64,000 nucleotides of DNA from Sulfuriferula sp. AH1 (GCF_002162035.1 NZ_CP021138.1:1984001-2048000), one strand, 5' to 3'; counted from the first letter of the stretch, positions 1-11,326 are shown. The notes: a model not told the origin generated them from the sequence alone. Made by a program: numbers and translations.

Positions 1-115
1 TTGGTGGTGGCAGAGAAGGATTGTGCGGGAGGGAAAATAAACTGTGTAGTGGGTTTATTTAATAGACACCTTATCAGTATATATAACATTAGATGCTTGA
101 GAGTCCTTGCGCAAA

Positions 116-568
116 ATGAAAACTGCACAAATTGGAAAGTGTGGCGAATTGTTGGTTCAATATCAGCTCCTGATGCGTGAGGTAGAATCTGCGCCCCTCA
201 CCACAGATTCTGGTGTTGACTTAGTTGCATATTCACCACGAAACGCACGCCCCATAACAATTCAAGTTAAAACCAATCTCCGAGCCAAACTTGGTGGTGG
301 CAAAGGAAAAGAGGCTCTTGATTGGTGGGTTCCTGAAAACAGCCCTGCGCATTATGTTGCGCTTGTTGATTTGTCTTCCCAGCGTATCTGATTATTATCA
401 CAGGCTGAAGTGGCTGCACTGGCCCAACAAACATCCAATGGTCGGCATCATCTTTACATGTATGTTGACCCAACAGCCAACCCCGCAAAAGGCGGTCGCC
501 TTGTTCATAGTTACGAATTCGAAAAGTATCTTCTCCAAAACCGTGCTCATGAAGTTTTCGATATGTAA
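116..568 (+). pseudogene. PD-(D/E)XK-like nuclease-fold protein, interrupted by in-frame TGA
   Basis: The reading frame starts at ATG 116 (a TTG at 107 is an alternative) and is stopped by TGA at 389-391. The same frame then stays open to TAA at 566-568 and continues as convincing protein (EVAALAQQ..., HLYMYVDPTA, YEFEKYLLQNRAHEVF). The first half has the pattern GVDLVAY followed by IQVKTN, as in the D...(Q)xK core of restriction-endonuclease-like folds. From memory of the family, the position of the TGA is normally Trp (TGG), so a single G-to-A change explains the break. The result is a 91-residue truncated product or an assembly error. Function unknown; a nuclease or nuclease-like role is inferred from the fold only. 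No partner gene is adjacent. Confidence 0.7.
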
Positions 569-590
569 CACATCTAAACCTACGCTCAGG

Positions 591-669
591 CCCGTAACCC
601 GGGTACACGGGGTCTGGTCTAGCTATGTAGCATAGCCCCATCCAAGTCAGGCCGGGGATTGCCCGACCT
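591..669. repeat. Cluster of three short inverted repeats
   Basis: Three dyads lie side by side in an otherwise empty gap: CCCGT 591-595 with ACGGG 607-611, GCTATG-TAG-CATAGC at 622-636 (perfect), and AGGCCGGGG-ATT-GCCCGACCT at 649-669 (7 of 9 pairs). No T-run follows, so this does not look like an ordinary terminator. It may be a degraded REP/MITE-like element or a remnant of mobile DNA. No second copy was noticed in the window. Confidence 0.35.
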
Positions 670-709
670 ACCATGCCAACAGAAACCACACTGCAACCTT
701 TCCCCCAAA

Positions 710-1081
710 CTACCCATCCTGCTCCATAGCCAACGTATAGTCGAATAGCTCAGGCTGGTTCTTGCGATACACCCGCAGCCACATGACGGTTGCAGGGATC
801 AGCGAGCGCACCACGAACCACAGCGCTTCGCCTGCCGCCGGGCCGGGTTCGTTGAGCTGCCTGGCAGTGGCTGCCCAGCCATCCCAATCCACTTCGGCCA
901 TGATGGCGCAGATCTGCGGTGGCAGCTTGGCAGCGATGTCGGTCATGATTTTGACCTGACGGGTCACTTCTGTCCGAGTCAGGCGCGAGTTGAGGAACTC
1001 GTCTTCCTCCAGCCCTTCGGTCAGAGTCAATACGGTGATACAAGCTTCTTCGATGATGGATAGTAAAGATGCGTTCAACAT
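710..1081 (-). CDS. HepT-like HEPN-domain protein (orphan)
   Basis: This 123-residue, all-helical protein matches the HepT/DUF86 layout. An N-terminal helix is followed by a GLEEDEFLNSRLTRTEV segment, like the 'gls.eeFl.d.ltr.A' stretch of HepT, then a KLP and DWDGWAATARQL region where the family has its RNxLVH ribonuclease motif. Here the Arg (ARQLNE) is kept but the His is absent, so RNase or AMPylation-accepting function may be lost. HepT toxins usually sit next to an MntA nucleotidyltransferase antitoxin; no such gene is present on either side. The gene lies downstream of rtcB on the same strand, with a small opposite-strand gene between. The family assignment is moderately sure; the biological role is unknown. 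Confidence 0.5.
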   Translation of the reverse strand: MLNASLLSIIEEACITVLTLTEGLEEDEFLNSRLTRTEVTRQVKIMTDIAAKLPPQICAIMAEVDWDGWAATARQLNEPGPAAGEALWFVVRSLIPATVMWLRVYRKNQPELFDYTLAMEQDG

Positions 1082-1146
1082 GACCGGCTCCGGGATATTT
1101 AATCATACCGTTTGCATGCAGCAATCATTGTGCCAAGCGCTGAAAC

Positions 1147-1323
1147 ATGCTTTACCAGCCTGATACCATGCTCGATGTGGCATTTTGTCGCAAAGCTGAC
1201 AGTCTGGCGGGAGCAGTTTCCACAATCCGACGACAAATCAGGGGCCTTGAAGTCTCATCCACTTCGACGCACAATGCAGGCACACACGACAATATCAGCA
1301 TGATCGAATACCAAAATGGGTGA
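1147..1323 (+). pseudogene. Possible C-terminal remnant of a PP2C-like phosphatase
   Basis: An open frame from ATG 1147 encodes about 58 residues ending ...THDNISMIEYQNG. The H/R-DNI-hydrophobic pattern resembles the last metal-binding motif of PP2C-type Ser/Thr phosphatases. It has no room for the rest of such a domain and is preceded by a stop at 1141-1143. Its TGA (1321-1323) overlaps the ATG (1316) of the next gene, as seen in real operons, which suggests this is the surviving 3' end of a once-longer upstream gene. The identification is weak; it could equally be a short unrelated ORF. Confidence 0.25.
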
Positions 1324-1501
1324 CGTCATTCAATTCAAGAAGCCGAAACCGGGCGAAAAATTCAAGGGTTTGTCGCTGTGCAACAGCGGTTTCCACAAGT
1401 GGGAGCCGGTACAGGAAAACCCGTTCGATGTAGACCAGGGGCGCCTGATCACGCGACTGGTATGCAAGCGCTGCGGCGCGACCAAAACCGAAGCCCGCTA
1501 A
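1316..1501 (+). CDS. Small conserved zinc-ribbon-like protein
   Basis: The 61-residue protein has a basic, Lys-rich N-terminus (MGDVIQFKKPKPGEK). A Cys at about residue 22, a His at about 27 and a CKRCG pair near the C-terminus could together hold one zinc ion. The ATG overlaps the stop of a possible gene remnant, and the gene converges on rtcB with an 11-nt gap. I do not recognise a named family. The regular codon use and the putative metal ligands argue that it is real. No function is proposed. Confidence 0.6.
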   Translation: MGDVIQFKKPKPGEKFKGLSLCNSGFHKWEPVQENPFDVDQGRLITRLVCKRCGATKTEAR

Positions 1502-1512
1502 CACCCATAACA

Positions 1513-2946
1513 TCAACCCTTGATGCAGACCTTGGGCCGCAAAAACGCCACCCGTTTGGCGAGGCCGGCTTTTTCCGTGGCTTCTGCCACCTTACCCACG
1601 TCCTTGTAAGCGCCGGGCGCTTCCTCGGCCGCACCGCGCATGGACTTGGTACGAATCAGGATGCCGCGGAGCGCCAGTTCATCGATCAGCTCCCTGCCGC
1701 GCCAGAACTTGAGCGCGGCATTGCGGCTCATGGCCCTGCCGGCACCGTGGCTGGCGGATGACCAGGCTTTGTTTTCACTTTCGCGGGTTCCCGCCAGCAC
1801 GTAGGAGCCGGTGCCCATACTGCCGCCGATGATGACGGGCTGCCCGGCTTCCTGGTACCGCGCCGGCAAGGATGGATGATGAGGGCCGAACGCGCGGGTC
1901 GCGCCTTTGCGGTGGATGTAGAGCCATCTTTCCCGGCCCTCATACACATGTTTTTCCAGCTTGCAGGTGTTGTGCGACACATCGAACAGGGTTTCCAGCG
2001 CGCTGTGCGGGAACACTTCGCCAAATACCTCGCGGGTGAGGTGGGTGAGTATCTGACGGTTGGCCAACGCTACGTTGATCGCGGCATTCATCGCGCCCAG
2101 ATAAGCCTGGCCTTCGGGTGAGTTGATTGGCGCACAGGCAAGCTCGCGGTCGGGCAGAGTAATTCCCAGACGGCCGGCAGCTTTGGCCAGACTCAACAGA
2201 TATTCGGTACCGATCTGGTGGCCGAGGCCGCGCGAACCGCAGTGGATGGACACCAGAACCTGGCCTTCGCTCAAGCCAAAGGCCTGTGCCGCTTCGGCGT
2301 CGTAAATGCGGTCGACTATCTGCACTTCCAGGTAATGATTGCCGGAGCCGAGGGTACCCATTTCGCCGCGCTGACGTTTTTTGGCGAAATCGGACACGTT
2401 TTCCGGCACGGCTCCGCCGATACAGCCGTTTTCTTCGATATAGGCGAGGTCTTCGCGTTTGCCGTAGCCGTGCTGGATGGCCCATTCCGCGCCGCCGAGC
2501 ATGACTGCATCGAGCTGGGACGGGCTAAGCCGCAATGAACCCTCCTCCCCCACCCCGGCCGGAATAGCCTGAAACAGCGCATTAGCGAGGCGTTCTGCTT
2601 GCGGCACCAGATCGCCGAGAGTCAGATTGGTGCGCAGCGCGCGGATGCCGCAGGAAATATCGAAGCCGACCCCGCCGGCAGAGATGATGCCACCCTGCTC
2701 CGCATCAAAGGCGGCTACTCCGCCGATGGGGAAACCGTAACCCCAGTGCGCGTCCGGCATGGTCATCGCAGCGCCGACCAGCCCGGGCAGCCGGGCGACA
2801 TTGCTGATCTGTTCGCGCACCTTCTCATCCATGCTCGCCAGCAGCGGCTCGCTGCCGTACAGCAGCACCGGAGCACGGTGTTCTGCGGCATTTTCCGGAA
2901 TACGCCAGCAATAGGGCGAAATTTCATTCAGGCCCTGCAGGTTCAT
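1513..2946 (-). CDS. rtcB: RNA-splicing ligase RtcB
   Basis: RtcB joins a 2',3'-cyclic phosphate or 3'-phosphate RNA end to a 5'-OH end using GTP and Mn2+, in tRNA splicing and RNA repair. The 477-residue protein shows the family motifs in order: MPDAHWG (63-69), GFDISCG with the metal Cys near 99, GSGNHYLEV (200-208), IHCGSRGLGH (234-243), GGSMGTGSY (374-382) and SASHGAGR (397-404), whose His is the expected GMP-accepting residue. The length is of the long (archaeal/human-like) type rather than the about 408-residue E. coli type. A GGGGAAAG Shine-Dalgarno precedes the ATG. It is transcribed after archease with a 12-nt gap, so the two form an operon. No rtcR-type activator and no sigma-54 promoter was seen. 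Confidence 0.95.
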   Translation of the reverse strand: MNLQGLNEISPYCWRIPENAAEHRAPVLLYGSEPLLASMDEKVREQISNVARLPGLVGAAMTMPDAHWGYGFPIGGVAAFDAEQGGIISAGGVGFDISCGIRALRTNLTLGDLVPQAERLANALFQAIPAGVGEEGSLRLSPSQLDAVMLGGAEWAIQHGYGKREDLAYIEENGCIGGAVPENVSDFAKKRQRGEMGTLGSGNHYLEVQIVDRIYDAEAAQAFGLSEGQVLVSIHCGSRGLGHQIGTEYLLSLAKAAGRLGITLPDRELACAPINSPEGQAYLGAMNAAINVALANRQILTHLTREVFGEVFPHSALETLFDVSHNTCKLEKHVYEGRERWLYIHRKGATRAFGPHHPSLPARYQEAGQPVIIGGSMGTGSYVLAGTRESENKAWSSASHGAGRAMSRNAALKFWRGRELIDELALRGILIRTKSMRGAAEEAPGAYKDVGKVAEATEKAGLAKRVAFLRPKVCIKG

Positions 2947-2958
2947 GATCTTTCCCCT

Positions 2959-3375
2959 TCAGACATCGACTATGCAACGCGCATCCCACAAATTGTCCAT
3001 GTGGCGTACCGAGAGCATGGTCAGCGTGGCGCCTTTGACTTCCACCCCGCGCTCCAGCGTCTCGCGCCAGGGTTCGCCCCAGACCCGCCCGCGCCAGTGG
3101 CTGCCGTCGCGGCTGAGCTGGAATTTCCCCAAGATCAGGCCGTGGCTGCGCGCTTCCGCGAGCAGCAGATTGAGCCAGGTCACCAGCGCGAACTCCAGAT
3201 CGTCCTCATCAAACGCGATGACGATCTCGTTCCTGGGCTCGATGCAGCGCAAATCAGCCATGATCGCGAACATGGCTTCCGCCGCCGCAACAAATGCCGC
3301 TTCGGGCGTGCTGCCCTGCCCGACAATGCCGATATCTGCATCGTGATCAAAGTAGGAATATGTGTGTTCGGCCAT
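2959..3375 (-). CDS. Archease (RtcB activator)
   Basis: This 138-residue protein has the archease signatures: an N-terminal YFDHDADIGI motif, an acidic DEDDLEFALVTWLNLLL segment and a C-terminal VKGATLTML strand. Archease speeds guanylylation of RtcB and lets the ligase turn over more than once. It is the first gene of the pair, 12 nt before rtcB. No Shine-Dalgarno is visible. An extended -10 element ends only five bases before the ATG, so the message may be leaderless. Codon use resembles the neighbours. Confidence 0.93.
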   Translation of the reverse strand: MAEHTYSYFDHDADIGIVGQGSTPEAAFVAAAEAMFAIMADLRCIEPRNEIVIAFDEDDLEFALVTWLNLLLAEARSHGLILGKFQLSRDGSHWRGRVWGEPWRETLERGVEVKGATLTMLSVRHMDNLWDARCIVDV

Positions 3376-3380
3376 GATTA

Positions 3381-3389
3381 TTTATAGCA
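3381..3389 (-). promoter_or_regulatory. Extended -10 element of the archease-rtcB operon
   Basis: On the minus strand TGCTATAAA (TG-N-TATAAA) lies with its last base five nucleotides from the archease ATG (3375). A start point seven bases downstream would fall on the A of the start codon, giving a leaderless mRNA. The -35 region (TTCGTA, 17 bp upstream) is poor, as is usual with extended -10 promoters. Confidence 0.4.
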
Positions 3390-3476
3390 GCTGGCTGACT
3401 TATTACGAATCCTGAAATCAGCATGCGTAAATAGCGGGCAAAAACCGTATACTGCAGAAAAAAGGGAGGAAACATC

Positions 3477-5147
3477 ATGGCTGAAGTGGACGAACGTTTA
3501 ACCAGCATCGAGTCGCGCCTGACCCGACTGGAGCAGCTACTGCAAACGCTGGCTGCGCGCACCGAATCACCCGAACCGGCACCACTGGCGCAAGCGGCGA
3601 GCGCGGCGGCCATGCGCCCTACGCTGACCAAAAAACCTGTCGTCAGCCATACTCACGACAATATTTCCGTCACTAATATCCTCGGCTGGACCGGCGCCAC
3701 CGCACTGGTGCTGGCAGCGGCCTATCTGATCCGACTGGCGATCGATTCCGGCTGGCTCACGCCCGAACGCCAGATTGCCCTGGCGGTACTCGGCGGTTTC
3801 GCCCTCATCGGCATCGGGCTGGCCCTGCGCAAATCGGATAAAAATTACGCCAGCCTGTTACCGGCTGGCGGTCTGGTGGTGCTGTTCATGTCCACCTATG
3901 GCGCGCATCTCTACTATCACCTGATAGGCGCTCACACCGCCGTGGGTGCGGTGATACTGATCTGCCTCGGCGCATTGTGGCTGGGCAGGCTGTTCGAAAG
4001 CGAACTCTATGCGCTGTTTGCGGTGACCGGCTCGTATTCGGCGCCGTTTTTATTGCCCAACCTCACCAGCTCGGTGACCGATCTGGTGATCTATTTCTCG
4101 GCGTGGAGCGTGCTCTTCAGCATCTATTCCATTTGGATTGGCAAACGCCGGGTATATCTGCTGGCGTCATACATGGCGCTGCTGGGATTCAATGCGATCT
4201 GGACACTGACTTCGCCCGACAGCTGGGTCGAAGCGCTGGTGTTTCAGGCAGCGCAATTCATCATCTTTCTGGTGGGTGCGGTTACCTTTTCCATCAAGCG
4301 CAACAGCCCGATGGATCAGAATGCAGCCATCGCCCATTTGCCGCTGCTGCTGATTTTCTACGCGCTGCAATACAGCCTGTTACAACACAATCTGCCCGAC
4401 TTCGCGCCGTGGATTGCGATAGGCAGTGCAGCCGTGCTGCTGGCCGGCTATCTGGTGGCGAAGCATGTCATCAAGGCGCCGCTGCAATCCGGCAGCATAC
4501 TGGTCGGGGCCTACGCTGCTCTTGTCCTGTTTCACGCCGGCTATCTGGAATCGGTGCCTGCGGAATGGGCCCCGTGGGTGGCGTTATCGCTGCTGCCGGT
4601 ATTGGCCGGCTATTTCCTGGTCAAAGGCGAGCTCACAGCCATTGTGTGGCCGCTGCGGCTGACGATCGGCGTGATCTTCGTGATCAACTACCTGCGCGTA
4701 CTCGCTGAAGACGACTTGCATCTCATCCCTGCCCACGACTTGCTGGCGCTGATCTATGCGCTGCAGCTGTATGCCGGCTATTATTTCGCGCGTCGCATCC
4801 CGGCGTTAATCGCATTTGACAGCCCGTTGCTGTATGCCGGACACATTGCGCTGATGAGCGCGGCGTATCAGGTATTCGATGGCCGGCTTACCGTGTCCTT
4901 CGCCTGGGGCATCATCGGCATCAGCTGTCTGGCGATCGCACTGGGCAAAAAGGACAAGATACTGGGCAAATCGTCGCTGCTGATCTTTGCGATATCGGCG
5001 GCCAAAGTGCTGCTGTTCGACCTGTCCGACGCAGCGCCGCTGATACGCATAGCCTGCCTGTTCGTGCTGGGAGTGACGCTCTACGCTGGCGGCTGGATGT
5101 ATCGCAAGGTCGATGCGATGGAGCAACCGGCACGGTTCAATAATTAA
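3477..5147 (+). CDS. DUF2339 multi-pass membrane protein
   Basis: The 556-residue protein begins with a short coiled coil (about residues 4-30, LTSIESRLTRLEQLL) and an Ala/Pro-rich linker. The rest, about residue 60 to 545, is almost entirely hydrophobic segments separated by short loops, including WTGATALVLAAAYLIRLAI near the start of the membrane part. This is the DUF2339 arrangement (predicted inner-membrane protein of unknown function; family members are often longer). A strong GGGAGG ribosome site sits 6 nt before the ATG, and a TATACT -10 candidate is at 3448-3453. Its C-terminus overlaps the stop of the convergent next gene by four bases. Function unknown. Confidence 0.8.
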   Translation: MAEVDERLTSIESRLTRLEQLLQTLAARTESPEPAPLAQAASAAAMRPTLTKKPVVSHTHDNISVTNILGWTGATALVLAAAYLIRLAIDSGWLTPERQIALAVLGGFALIGIGLALRKSDKNYASLLPAGGLVVLFMSTYGAHLYYHLIGAHTAVGAVILICLGALWLGRLFESELYALFAVTGSYSAPFLLPNLTSSVTDLVIYFSAWSVLFSIYSIWIGKRRVYLLASYMALLGFNAIWTLTSPDSWVEALVFQAAQFIIFLVGAVTFSIKRNSPMDQNAAIAHLPLLLIFYALQYSLLQHNLPDFAPWIAIGSAAVLLAGYLVAKHVIKAPLQSGSILVGAYAALVLFHAGYLESVPAEWAPWVALSLLPVLAGYFLVKGELTAIVWPLRLTIGVIFVINYLRVLAEDDLHLIPAHDLLALIYALQLYAGYYFARRIPALIAFDSPLLYAGHIALMSAAYQVFDGRLTVSFAWGIIGISCLAIALGKKDKILGKSSLLIFAISAAKVLLFDLSDAAPLIRIACLFVLGVTLYAGGWMYRKVDAMEQPARFNN

Positions 5148-5791
5148 CGGGCTGCTATCGCATAATCCGTCGCGTCGTACACCTGGGTGAGCTGCACACC
5201 GGCATCAGCGATCGCCTGCAGCTGGCTGGCCAGCGCGTTACGGATAATTTCGTGTTGCGCTGCGGGTGGCGGGTAGCCTTGCCAGCCGTCTGCGTTATGG
5301 GTGTCCAAATTGTAATAGGCATACGGGGCGATTTTATCGCCGATATCCTGAGTGACGATGGTCAGACGATAACCGCTCGCAATGCCGCCGGTTGCATCCG
5401 GGATTACCAGCGCCTCGAATTCGACGAATTCGTCATCGACTTCCTCAACATAGCCCGGCAATGCCGCGAGCAATTCCACGATTTGCGCATGGGTCAGCCT
5501 GACCCTGAGTGCACTGCGATAATCATCCTGATCGATCTCCCAGCGCGCCACCGGCAGCTGCTGCTCGTTTTCAACCACACCCGACAGCAGGCCGCGCACG
5601 TTCACCATGTCAGCAATGTTCACACAGAACATATCCGGAGTCAGCCCGCACAAATTGAATCGGGCCAGCTCCCACGATGGCAATACCTGGATATACGGCA
5701 TCCAGCCCACGCCTTTGCGCATAAGGCCGGGCTTGACCTGATATTGCAGGATCAGGGTCTTGCCCTGTATGGTAATGAGGACTTTTTTCAC
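5144..5791 (-). CDS. Conserved protein of unknown function
   Basis: The protein has 215 residues, starts at GTG and carries no signal peptide or membrane segment. It begins with a beta-rich stretch (KKVLITIQGKTLILQYQ) and has an acidic middle (YVEEVDDEFVEFEALVIP). I do not recognise the family. It is the last gene of a minus-strand run DUF1456-DUF2132-this gene, with only 14 nt between it and the DUF2132 gene, so co-transcription is likely. It converges on the DUF2339 gene with a 4-bp overlap of stops. No function is proposed. Confidence 0.65.
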   Translation of the reverse strand: MKKVLITIQGKTLILQYQVKPGLMRKGVGWMPYIQVLPSWELARFNLCGLTPDMFCVNIADMVNVRGLLSGVVENEQQLPVARWEIDQDDYRSALRVRLTHAQIVELLAALPGYVEEVDDEFVEFEALVIPDATGGIASGYRLTIVTQDIGDKIAPYAYYNLDTHNADGWQGYPPPAAQHEIIRNALASQLQAIADAGVQLTQVYDATDYAIAAR

Positions 5792-5805
5792 AATGGACAG
5801 CCAGA

Positions 5806-6039
5806 TTAATCAGGGGCGCACTCATCGCAATACTGCAAATACAGCGCTTCCACTTTTGCCCGTGCCCAGGGCGTCCGGCGCAGGAATTGCAGGCTGGATT
5901 TGATACTCGGGTCATGGGTAAAGCATCTGATATTGACATGCTGCGCCATGACCACCCAGCCATAATACTCGACCAGCCGGTTGAGTATTTGTTCCAGCGT
6001 GACGCCATGCAGCGGGTCAGAGGAAGTATGCGTTGCCAT
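5806..6039 (-). CDS. DUF2132 (VF530-like) small DNA-binding-type protein
   Basis: This 77-residue protein matches the VF530/DUF2132 family along its whole length: DPLHGVTLEQIL, VEYYGW, NIRCF, SIKSSLQFLRRTPWAR, VEALYL. The family fold is a small helical domain proposed to bind DNA; its role is not established. It sits between the DUF1456 gene (4 nt upstream) and the unknown 215-residue gene, all on the minus strand. Family call sure, function unknown. Confidence 0.88.
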   Translation of the reverse strand: MATHTSSDPLHGVTLEQILNRLVEYYGWVVMAQHVNIRCFTHDPSIKSSLQFLRRTPWARAKVEALYLQYCDECAPD

Positions 6040-6043
6040 CAGT

Positions 6044-6502
6044 CTAACCGCGCAGGCGCAGGCTCAGGCCTTTAAGGAAGTATCTAAGCAACTGGTCACC
6101 GCATACCCGATAATTCTTGCTGTCGGGATTCCTGAAGATCGCGCTCAATTCCGGCTTGGATATCTGGAAACCCGCCAGCTTGATGATGTCATGCAGGTCC
6201 TCCTCTTTCAGCTCAAACGCGATGCGCAGCTTTTTCAGGATGATGTTGTTGGTCAGGCGCTTGACCGGCGCCGGCTTGATGTCGCTGGGGCCGCGCTTGT
6301 GAATGATCAGCCCGTCCAGAAAATCCATCAGCAACATGTCATCGCACGCCGCATAACCGGCTTCATCTTCCTTTTTCAGCAGACCAGGAATCCGCTCGGG
6401 CGCAATCTCGCCGCCTGCCAGTCTGACCATCTCGCCGATGGCCGCATCGGGCAGATCCAGCGCGTAGCGTATGCTGCGCAATACATCGTTATTGTTTTCC
6501 AC
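6044..6502 (-). CDS. DUF1456 family protein (YehS-like)
   Basis: The 152-residue protein is made of two repeats of the same unit: NDVLRSIRYALDL...IGEMVRLAG in residues 1-75 and NIILKKLRIAFEL...LHDIIKLAGF in 85-150. Each is followed by C-x-D-x-L-L-x-FLxGL (CDDMLLMDFLDGL and CGDQLLRYFLKGL). This internal duplication is the hallmark of DUF1456, a soluble family of unknown function. It heads the three-gene minus-strand run and lies just downstream of recQ. Confidence 0.88.
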   Translation of the reverse strand: MENNNDVLRSIRYALDLPDAAIGEMVRLAGGEIAPERIPGLLKKEDEAGYAACDDMLLMDFLDGLIIHKRGPSDIKPAPVKRLTNNIILKKLRIAFELKEEDLHDIIKLAGFQISKPELSAIFRNPDSKNYRVCGDQLLRYFLKGLSLRLRG

Positions 6503-6549
6503 TATAGATTCTCATCGCTATCGTTCAATGCCGCATCATAGCATGGCGC

Positions 6550-9858
<3,309 letters not shown>

Positions 9859-9877
9859 GGCATATTGTGCTCCACTC

Positions 9878-9906
9878 AAAAAAGCACCTTTACTGGTGCT
9901 TTTTTG
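9878..9906 (+). terminator. Intrinsic terminator after purB
   Basis: The hairpin AGCACC-TTTACT-GGTGCT (9883-9900) is flanked by an A-run and followed by TTTTT. Confidence 0.85.
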
Positions 9907-9937
9907 GTTTTAACCGCCACTCTTATCGAATCTGGTT

Positions 9938-11293
9938 ATGACTATGAAAACTCCTGAACTTCTTGCCCCCGCCGGCACTCTGGAAAAAATGCGTTATGCA
10001 TTCCAGTTTGGTGCAGATGCCGTCTACGCAGGCCAGCCACGCTATTCGCTGCGTGCACGCAACAACGAATTCCAGCTGGAACAACTGGATACCGGCATCC
10101 GCGAAGCCCACGCCATGAGCAAGAAATTCTTCGTCGCCAGCAATCTGATGCCGCACAACGCAAAAATCAAAACCTATATGGCCGACATGGCGCCGATTAT
10201 CGCCATGAAGCCGGATGCGCTGATCATGGCCGACCCCGGCCTGATCATGATGGTGCGGGAAAAATGGCCGGAGATACCGATTCATTTGTCGGTACAGGCC
10301 AACACCGTCAACTATGCCACGGTAAAGTTCTGGCAGGCACTCGGGCTTACCCGCGTGATACTGTCACGCGAACTGTCGTTCGACGAAATCAAGGAAATCA
10401 AGCAGCAATGTCCGGAAATGGAGCTGGAAGTTTTTGTGCATGGCGCATTGTGCATCGCCTATTCCGGCCGTTGTCTGTTATCCGGCTACTTCAATCACCG
10501 CGATCCCAATCAGGGCACCTGTACCAACTCCTGCCGCTGGGACTACAAAGTACACGACACCGATGAAGACGCCACCGGCGATGTACAGAAAATCGACCTC
10601 GATTTCCGTTCAGCGATGGAGGAACCTGCCTTCGCCGACTGCGGCAACCAGCAACGTCATCCGCTGGCCGACAAGGTATATCTGATCGAGGAGCGCGATC
10701 GTCCCGGCGTGATGATGCCGATCATCGAAGATGACCACGGCACCTATATCATGAATTCCAAGGATCTGCGCGCGGTAGAACACATCGAACGCCTGGTCAG
10801 GATCGGCGTGGATTCGCTCAAAATCGAGGGCCGTACCAAATCCGCCTATTATGTCGCTCGCACTGCGCAGGTGTACCGCAAGGCCATCGATGATGCAGTA
10901 GCGGGTCGACCATTCGACCTGTCATTACTGTCCGATCTGGAAAGTCTCGCCAACCGAGGCTACACCGATGGTTTCTACGAACGCCACCACACGCAAGAGT
11001 ACCAGAATTACATGAGAGGGCATTCGGAAAGCGATCGCAGTCAGTATGTAGGCGATGTAGTCGGCTACGATGAAAAGACCGGGCTGGCCGAAATAGCGGT
11101 AAAAAACAAATTCCTGGTCGGCGACCGCCTGGAAATCATCCACCCTACGGGCAATCGTGTCATGCAGCTGGCCCGGATATTCAACAAGCACGGCGAATCA
11201 GTACAGGAAGCGCCAGGCAGCGGCCACTACGTCAAGATTCCGATGGAAGCCAATCTGGAGAAAGCGCTGATCACGCGCTTCCTCACCGCCTAG
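9938..11293 (+). CDS. trhP: U32-family tRNA hydroxylation protein TrhP (YegQ)
   Basis: Members of this branch of the U32 'peptidase' family install the hydroxyl of 5-hydroxyuridine at tRNA position 34 using prephenate. The 451-residue length matches E. coli YegQ/TrhP (453). Motifs: ELLAPAGTLEKMRYAFQFGADAVYAG at the N-terminus, VFVHGALCIAYSGRCLLS with conserved Cys residues, a further Cys pair GTCTNSCRW, and SLKIEGRTKSAYYVA. A second ATG two codons downstream is a possible start. It lies downstream of the purB terminator and converges on folD. Confidence 0.9.
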   Translation: MTMKTPELLAPAGTLEKMRYAFQFGADAVYAGQPRYSLRARNNEFQLEQLDTGIREAHAMSKKFFVASNLMPHNAKIKTYMADMAPIIAMKPDALIMADPGLIMMVREKWPEIPIHLSVQANTVNYATVKFWQALGLTRVILSRELSFDEIKEIKQQCPEMELEVFVHGALCIAYSGRCLLSGYFNHRDPNQGTCTNSCRWDYKVHDTDEDATGDVQKIDLDFRSAMEEPAFADCGNQQRHPLADKVYLIEERDRPGVMMPIIEDDHGTYIMNSKDLRAVEHIERLVRIGVDSLKIEGRTKSAYYVARTAQVYRKAIDDAVAGRPFDLSLLSDLESLANRGYTDGFYERHHTQEYQNYMRGHSESDRSQYVGDVVGYDEKTGLAEIAVKNKFLVGDRLEIIHPTGNRVMQLARIFNKHGESVQEAPGSGHYVKIPMEANLEKALITRFLTA

Positions 11294-11325
11294 CAAACAG
11301 ATGAGTTATCGGCTCGCCTGTTTGC
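11293..11325. terminator. Shared hairpin between trhP and folD
   Basis: GCAAACAG (11293-11300) pairs with CTGTTTGC (11318-11325) between two convergent genes. The loop is long (17 nt) and there is no clear T-run, so its strength as a terminator is uncertain. Confidence 0.4.
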
Positions 11326-11326
11326 T

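Noticed and set aside
267-689. 140-codon minus-strand frame over the broken nuclease gene
   Set aside because: Its codons are the antisense of the nuclease-fold reading frame, which is far more protein-like.
1112-1303. 63-codon frame
   Set aside because: It overlaps the better-supported 1147-1323 frame, lacks a ribosome site and has no protein-like pattern.
3376-3476. Sigma-54 promoter for archease-rtcB, as known for E. coli rtcBA
   Set aside because: No TGGCAC-N5-TTGC pattern is present on the minus strand, and no rtcR gene is adjacent.
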